64,000 nucleotides of DNA from Desmodus rotundus (taxonomy: Eukaryota; Chordata; Mammalia; Chiroptera; Phyllostomidae): positions 24,115,735 through 24,179,734 of the forward strand of contig NC_071396.1 of assembly GCF_022682495.2 (NCBI RefSeq). Reading direction: 5' to 3'. The translations under genes were made by a program, and so were the position numbers. Positions 57,815 through 64,000 of this stretch are shown in pieces. The notes under the pieces were generated by a model that was not told the origin of the DNA, ran no database searches, and saw only the letters and a program-made list of their open reading frames with translations. The stretch's first letter is position 1; each line of letters opens with the position of its first letter.

Positions 57815-60060
57815 TCACATCAATTATTTCTCAGTAGTATTGAAAAAAAGAAGTGAGAGAGCTGGCTTTTTCAGGTATCGTGTAAAGTGAGACAAACTCG
57901 ATGGGTCTTAGTCAGAGGATTGTGTGGATAAAAGCAAAAATACTTTCCAGCTTGGCCATGCTACTGCTTCGAACGGGAGGCTAGCCTGAGTGTGGGAGGA
58001 AGGCTAAGCTATTCTTGAATTCTCCTGCAGCTAGGGTATGTGTAGATCTCAAGATGTCAGGGCACATGACACATGCAATTTTTGTTGCCATTTCCCTGCT
58101 CCCTGGGGGTGAGGTTATCTGATTTCCTTTTGACATCTTCACTAGGGCCCCCTCCATACCTGACAACCTGTCAGATGTACAAAAATCTTGTAAGTTCAAC
58201 GTGAAATACCGATGTTGACACAGTCGGACAGGGCTCCGTGTGCAGTCAGTCAAAAATTCCCACTTAGCCATCATACACACGCTCGCACAATTTAGACAGT
58301 TACTACTTGAGGTTAAGGTAGTGTGAAGTCTCAGGCTTGCCACTGTTTATTTGCACAGCAAATATTTCTGAAGCCTTTTGAAATAAACTGTATATGGGGA
58401 AACACCAAGAAATCCCTGTGCACGTGTGTATATGTACCCTAAAGCAGAGTTCATATTCCCCAATGACTAAAATCGAACTCTTATGTTCTTCATTGTACTG
58501 AAACAGTTCCGTGGAAAACACCCCACGGATCTGTAGAGAATGTGAATCTGGTTTAGAATACACTCACCTACAAGGAAAAAGTGACCACAAAAACCAAACT
58601 CCAGATATAGATGGATGAACTCTTAGCCAAGACTCAAACCAGCATCCTGAGTACCTGAATCATGACCTCAACTCAGATGCTTAAATGCACTAATATCTCC
58701 CTCTTTGTGTCACTTCTTTTTTCTTGACCCCAAAGAAAGCAGTGACCTGTGATCTATCACTTTCTAGGTCTTTTGGACCAGTAGCTAAGTCGGCACCTCT
58801 CCATCGATACTACTTATGATCCCAGGAGGAAGCAGATGCTCCTTGAAACTTGCTTGGAGTGGCTTCCAGAGCAGGGACGACAGCTGCCTTATACAAAAAG
58901 AGCTACTTTGAACCTATGGCATTCTGTCCACAGATTCAGGGATGCCACCTAATGTCACAAAATGGAGTTGGGAGTTTTGAAATTCCTTTATTTTACTTCA
59001 AATTAAAGAGAGAAGAAGGGATGTGTTCACCTGATCCTTATTTTGCAAGTGGGGAAGTTAGGACAGTTTTCTTTGTAAATTTGCTCTAAACTGAGAGTTC
59101 AAAGACACTTTAGTACATGAATTACTACTAGAATTGGGCATAAATTCATGTACACGGGAACAATCTAAAGTAAAATGACATATTAGGAAAGCTATCTCGT
59201 AGGTGTTTTCCTGTTTCTCTTCGAAGTCCCTGTCTGGACTCCTCCTTTCCAAAAAGTGGAACTTACTGGACACTTAACCCCTTGATAAACAACAACAAAT
59301 CAACCAACACCTGAACTTCTATCTGATTCTGCTATTACCTATTCTTGTCCAAGTAAGAATGAACCAGCCCAGATCTATTGGGTTACATCCTTCCTCTCTG
59401 CGAAGAGTGTCCTTAATGAGTGTGTTTCCCCTTCCTGTTAACTCCTTTAGATTTTAGAAATAATTCTGAGACAATAAGATACAACTAACAAGAATTTAGT
59501 GACTCTGGAAGAGCAGTGGGGAAGATATAAGAGGTTGAATAAAATATTAAAAGAATGAATTTGTTAATTCAAAAAAATATTGGTTGATCACCTTCTCTGT
59601 ACCAAAATTATGCCAGACACTGAAACTACCCAACAGGAAAAAAAAAAAAAAAAAACATGTATGGTTCATGGCTTCATGACCTACAGTCTATGAAAGACAT
59701 ATAGTACTAGGAACGGCAAACAACTTCTCTGTCTGGACCAGCCCGAAGACGCTGGAGTGGACTGCCTCCTTTGCCTGGTCACAGAGTGATTCCCTTGCCC
59801 TGTGCGTCTCATTCGAAGTTGATCATCTTGTGCCTTTTCTTATAATAATATATAGACATGTTTTCTCCCTTCTCCACCCAATCTTTCTTTCATTTGATTT
59901 ATGCTTCATTTTAGAGCATCAGCTGGATCTGATTGGTTTTTATAGCTCTTATAATTTTCAAAATGTTTTACAAATAGTGCCACAGGACCTTTTTCTTTTT
60001 TTAATTGAATGTGCTTTTTCTTTCCTTTCGGATCAAGAATGAGAAGTTGGATGCAGAAAA
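57815..60060. other. Intronic sequence with no recognised gene
   Basis: No gene or confident repeat. A poly-A run of about 18 lies at 59638-59656. The minus-strand frame at 57981-58343 (120 aa) has no domain signature. Confidence 0.4.
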
Positions 60061-60064
60061 GCTT

Positions 60065-62595
60065 TTTTTAAAATTGAATTGATTGGGGTTGCATTGGTAA
60101 ATAAAATTACAGGGGTTTCAAGTGTATGGTTCTATATTATCTGTACATTGTATTGAGTGCTCACCATCCCAAATCTATGTTTACCTTCATCTTCCGTCAC
60201 CTCACACCTGTCAGAATGGCTGTCATCAATAAACCCACAAATGACAAGTGTTGGCGAGGATGTAGAAAAAAGGGAACCCTTGTGCACTGTTGGTGGGAAT
60301 GCAGATTGGTGCCACCACTGTGGAAAAAAGTATAGAGTTTCCTCAAGAAATTAAAAATGGACTTGCCTTATGACACAGTGACTCCAGTTCTGGGAATATA
60401 TCCAAAGAAACCTGAAACACTGATTGGAAAGCATATAAGCGCCCTTATGTTCACTGCAGGGTTATTTACAATCACCAAGATTTGGAAGCAGGCCAAGTGC
60501 CCGTCCATAGGTAAGAGGATAAAAAAGCTGTGGTACATCAACACAATGAAATACTACTAAGCCGTAAAAAAGAGAAGGCTTTATTTTTAAAAAACCACTT
60601 TTTTAGTTCTTTCTAAAAATTTTTGGTAAGAACACACATTCTACTCTCAACAGATTTCACCTATACATGACATTATTGCCCACTAAGTCACCATGTCATA
60701 CCTGGTGAGATCTTCTTATACTTGAAACTTCAAACCCTTTAACTAACCTCTTCCCATTCCCCCTACCATCCAGCTTTTTCTATGATTTTGGCTTTTTTTT
60801 TTTAAGATTCCACATATAAGCGATACCATGAAGTATTTGTCTTTCTCTGTCTGGTTTATTTCACTAGTATAATGCCCTCGGGGTTCATCTATATTGTCAG
60901 AAATAGCAGGATTTCCTTATTTTTTAAGGAAAATAAATATTTTTCTTTTTCCATAGGAATGGAAACCAACACAAGTTGTTTCCCTCGGCTTTTGTGCATA
61001 ATGTACCAATGTACATGGGGCTACAGATACCCTTCAAGATAAAATTTCACTTTTTTTTTTATATACATCCGGAAGTGGAATTGCCGCGTCATATGATAGT
61101 TCTACTTTAATTTCTTGAGGAAACTCCATACTGTTTTCCATAGTGGCTGTAGCAGTGTGCATTCCTATCTTTTTCTCTACATCCTCAAAAGCCTTGTTAA
61201 TTGTGTCTTTTTGATAATAGATGTCCTAACAGGTGTACAGTGATGTTTCATTGTGGTTTTAATTTACATTTTGCTGATGATTAGTGATGTTGAGCATATT
61301 TTCATGTACCCGTTGCTCATCTTGATGTCTTCTTTGGAAAAAATGTCTATTTAGATCCTTTGTTCTTTTTTTAATTGGTTTATGATTATTTATTATCCTT
61401 ATCATTTTGCCATTGAATTGTATGAGTTTCTTATATATTTTGAATATTAACCTCTTACTGGATATGTGGTTTGCAAATGTTTTTTCCCAACTCACAGGTT
61501 GGCTTTTCATTTTGCTGATGATTACCTTTCCTGTGAAGAAAGTTTTAGTTTGATTTTAGCGTTTGTTGACTTTGCTTTTGGCGTCAAATCTAAGACATTA
61601 TTCCCAAGACCAATGCCAATTGTCAAGGAGCTCACCCTTTATGTTTTCTCCTAGGTGTTTCACAGTTGCAGGTCTTACATTCAGGTCTAACCCACTTTGA
61701 TTAGATTTTTATATATGGCATAAGATAGAGGTCCTGTTTCATTCTTTTTTATGCGGCTATCCAGTTTTACCCACATCATTTATTGAAGAGACTGTCATTT
61801 CCCCACTGTATATTCTTGTCTCCTTTTTGGAAAATTAATTGACCATAAATGTCAGTTATAGGGTTTATTTCTGGGCTCTCTGTTCTGTTCCATCGATCTA
61901 TATGTCTGTTTTTATTCAATATCATAGCATTTTGATTACTGTATCTTTATAATATAGTTTGAAATAATGAAGTGTGATACCTCCAGCCTTCTTCTTTATC
62001 AATATTGTTTTGGCTATTTGGGGTATTTTGTATTCTATACAAATTTTAAAATTATTTTGCCTATTTCTATAAACAAATGCCATTGGAATTTTGGTAAGGG
62101 TTGCATTGAGTCTGTAGAGTTCTTTGGAGGACGTAGATGTTATGAAAATAGTAATTCTTCCAATCCATGAGCATGGGGTATCTTCCCATTTGTATGTGTC
62201 TTCCTCAGTTTCTTCCATCAATGTCTTATATTTTCAGTGCACTGGTTTTTACCTTCTTGGTTGAATTTATTCCTAAATATCATATTTTCAATGCTGTTGT
62301 AAATTGTATTGTTTTCTTAATTTCTCTTTCTGGTAGTTCAATGTTAGTATACATAAATGCAACTAAACTTTGTATATTTATTTTATATCCTGCAATTTTA
62401 GTAAATTTGTTTATTAGTTCTAACAGGTTTTTGGTGGACTCTAAGGTTTTCTCTATATAAAATCATGTCATCTGCAAATAGTGACACTTTTGCTTCTTTC
62501 AAAGATTTACATAGATTTTATTTCCTTTTCTTACCCAATTGCTCTGCCTATGACTTCTGGTACTGTGTTGAATAAGAGTGGTGAAAGTGGGCATC
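60065..62595 (-). mobile_element. L1, antisense, 3' portion (host of two later L1 insertions)
   Basis: Read on the minus strand: 3' end at 60065 ('ggttgcattggtaaataaaattacagggg' complement), continuing from 60595 into the C-terminal half of ORF2 and to the reverse-transcriptase region around 62500. Blocks such as 'tagtggctgtagcagtgtgcattcc', 'gttgagcatattttcatgtacc' and 'tgccattggaattttggtaagggttgcattgag' are complement of L1 ORF2. It is interrupted at 60196-60590 and at 62596-63774 by sense L1 pieces. Confidence 0.85.
60196..60590 (+). mobile_element. L1 ORF2 end fragment, sense, nested
   Basis: Starts 'cctcacacctgtcagaatggctgtcatcaataaaccc' and ends near 'aagccgtaaaaaagagaagg'. It encodes the Cys/His-rich C-terminus ([18 protein letters not shown] at 60250-60303) of ORF2. 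It is flanked on both sides by antisense L1. No 3' UTR or A-tail of its own and no clear target duplication are seen. Confidence 0.75.
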
Positions 62596-63774
62596 ACTAC
62601 ACACAAGAATGAATTCAAAATGATCAAAGACTTAAATGTTAGACCCAGAACCATAAAAACTGTAGAAGAAAACATAGGCAACAAAATCTTGGACATTGCC
62701 TATAGCAATATTTTATTAGATGTATCTCCCCAGGCAGGGGAAATAAAAGAAAAAATAAACAAATGGGACTACATCAAACTAAAAAGTTTTTGCACAGCAA
62801 ACAAATCATCAACAAAATAAAAAGACAACCCACAGAATGGGAGAACATATTCACTGATACATCTGATAAGGGGTTAATAGCCAAAATTTATAAAGAACTT
62901 ATAAAACTCAATACCAAAAAACCCAAACAATCCAATTACAAAATGGACAAAGGACCTGAATAGACACTTCTCCAAAGAGGACATACAGATGGGCAAAAGA
63001 CATGTGAAAAGATGCTCAATGTCACCAATCATCAGGGAAACGCAAGTTAAAACCACAATGAGATGTCATCTCACACCTGTCAGAATGGCTGTCATTAATA
63101 AATCAACAGACAACAAGTGCTGGCGAATATGTGGAGAAAGGGGATCCCATTTGCACTGTTGATGGGAATGCAGACTGGTGCCGCCACTGTGGAAAGCAGT
63201 ATGGAGATACCTCAAAAAATTACAAATGGATCTATCTGCCTTTCAACCCAGCTATCCCCCTACTGGGAATATATCTGAAGAAACCCAAAACACTAATTTG
63301 AAAGAACATAAGCACCCCTATGTTCACTGCAGCGTCATTCAGAATTGCCAAGATATGGAAGTAGCCCAAGTGTCCATCAGTAGAAGAGTGGATAAAACAA
63401 CTATGGAACAATTACACAATGGAATACTATTCGGTCCTAAAAAAGAAGAAAATTTTCACCTTTGAAGTGGTATGGATGGACGTGGAGAACGTTATGCTAA
63501 GTGAAACAAGCAAGTCAGAGAAAAACAAGTACCATGACTTCACTTCTATATGGCATCTAATGAACAAACTGAACTAACAAGGAAGATGGGGACAGACTCA
63601 GATGGAGAGCAGGATGACAACTGGGGGTGGTTATGGGATGGAAGGGTTGAGCAAAAAAGGAAAAAGGACTCATGGACATGGACAACAGTGTGGTGACTGC
63701 TGGGGGGAGGAGGTATACGGGGACTAAATGGTAATGGAAAAATATAATAAAGATTAATTTTAGAAGAAAAGAAA
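62596..63774 (+). mobile_element. 5'-truncated young L1 inserted in an older L1
   Basis: A 1.18-kb sense L1, from within ORF2 ('aatgaattcaaaatgatcaaag') to a 3' UTR with 'gactcatggacatggacaac' and an A-rich tail. It is bounded by a perfect 13-bp duplication gaaagtgggcatc at 62583-62595 and 63775-63787. The antisense L1 continues without loss on both sides. ORF2 end pieces are still readable (62578-62820, 63178-63465), but the frame is broken. Confidence 0.92.
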
Positions 63775-64000
63775 GAAAGTGGGCATCTTTGTCTTGTTAC
63801 TGATCTGAGAGAAAAAGCTTTCAGCCTGAGTATGATGTTAGCAGTGGGCTCATTTTTTAATCATAAAATACATTGTTTTTTTGTAAAATGCATTTTATGT
63901 GTCTATCCAGATAATCACATGACTTTTACCCTTTCTTTTGTTAATGCGTTGCACCACATTTGTTGATCTGTATGTGGTGAAAAGAGTTCTACTTGATCAG
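63775..64000 (-). mobile_element. Continuation of the antisense L1, runs off the window
   Basis: After the nested L1 the plus strand resumes as complement of L1 ORF2: 'gggcatctttgtcttgttactgatctgag', 'gtatgatgttagcagtgggc' and 'ttgttaatgcgttgcaccacat'. It is cut by the right edge. Confidence 0.8.

Larger units (their letters stand above)
571..64000 (-). other. GREM2: GREM2 intron 1 (partial), inferred
   Basis: Everything right of the acceptor lies upstream of the coding exon on the minus strand. No exon 1, CpG-island promoter or other gene was recognised to 64000. In mammals GREM2 intron 1 is roughly 100 kb, so the rest of the window is most simply intron. The assignment is by position and family knowledge; exon 1 itself is not seen. 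Confidence 0.75.

Noticed and set aside
1..64000. CRISPR arrays, operons or prokaryotic features
   Set aside because: No regularly spaced repeats or compact genes. The window is clearly mammalian intron.

Overview
The window is mammalian nuclear DNA, almost certainly from a bat (Yangochiroptera). Three things point there: the only cellular gene is a vertebrate BMP antagonist, many tRNA-derived SINEs have the layout of the bat Ves family (tRNA-like head, a body with the motifs of the bat consensus, pyrimidine-rich then A-rich tail), and there are young L1 and ORF1-only L1 (HAL1-type) copies. The species cannot be fixed from the sequence alone.

Gene content. One real protein-coding exon is present, on the minus strand at the left edge: the complete single-exon coding sequence of GREM2 (gremlin-2/PRDC, 168 aa). 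Its 3' UTR runs off the left end. A good splice acceptor lies one base before the ATG, so everything to the right (about 571-64000) lies upstream of the coding exon. From the known mammalian gene structure (5'-UTR exon 1, very long intron 1, coding exon 2) it is most simply intron 1 of GREM2. No other cellular gene is supported; the other open frames are short, or belong to dead retroelements.

Layout. 1-570: GREM2 exon 2. 600-7130: a Ves SINE close to the splice acceptor, then old MIR, L2, MER5 and L1 debris in single-copy intron. 7137-13265: a nearly full-length sense L1, decayed, with a Ves SINE inserted in ORF2. 13266-21150: mostly unique, with a tiny twin-primed L1 insertion. 21150-32290: Ves SINEs, L2, a hAT-like miniature element, MER20, an antisense MLT1 LTR. 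32321-34812 and 41243-43085: two antisense ORF1-only elements sharing 5' end, ORF1 and 3' tail, both with target-site duplications. 43100-51030: unique intron with MER20, L2 and L1 tails. 51030-64000: a dense nest of L1 fragments in both orientations, a mariner-type MITE inside an L1 tail, two hAT-like elements and another Ves SINE.

The most interesting material is the ORF1-only LINE family. One copy keeps a 232-codon open frame that carries an in-frame deletion in the ORF1p C-terminal region, and it is bounded by a perfect 17-bp duplication. The many readable target-site duplications also let the order of several insertions be read. All repeat family names are from recognition, not from a database search.
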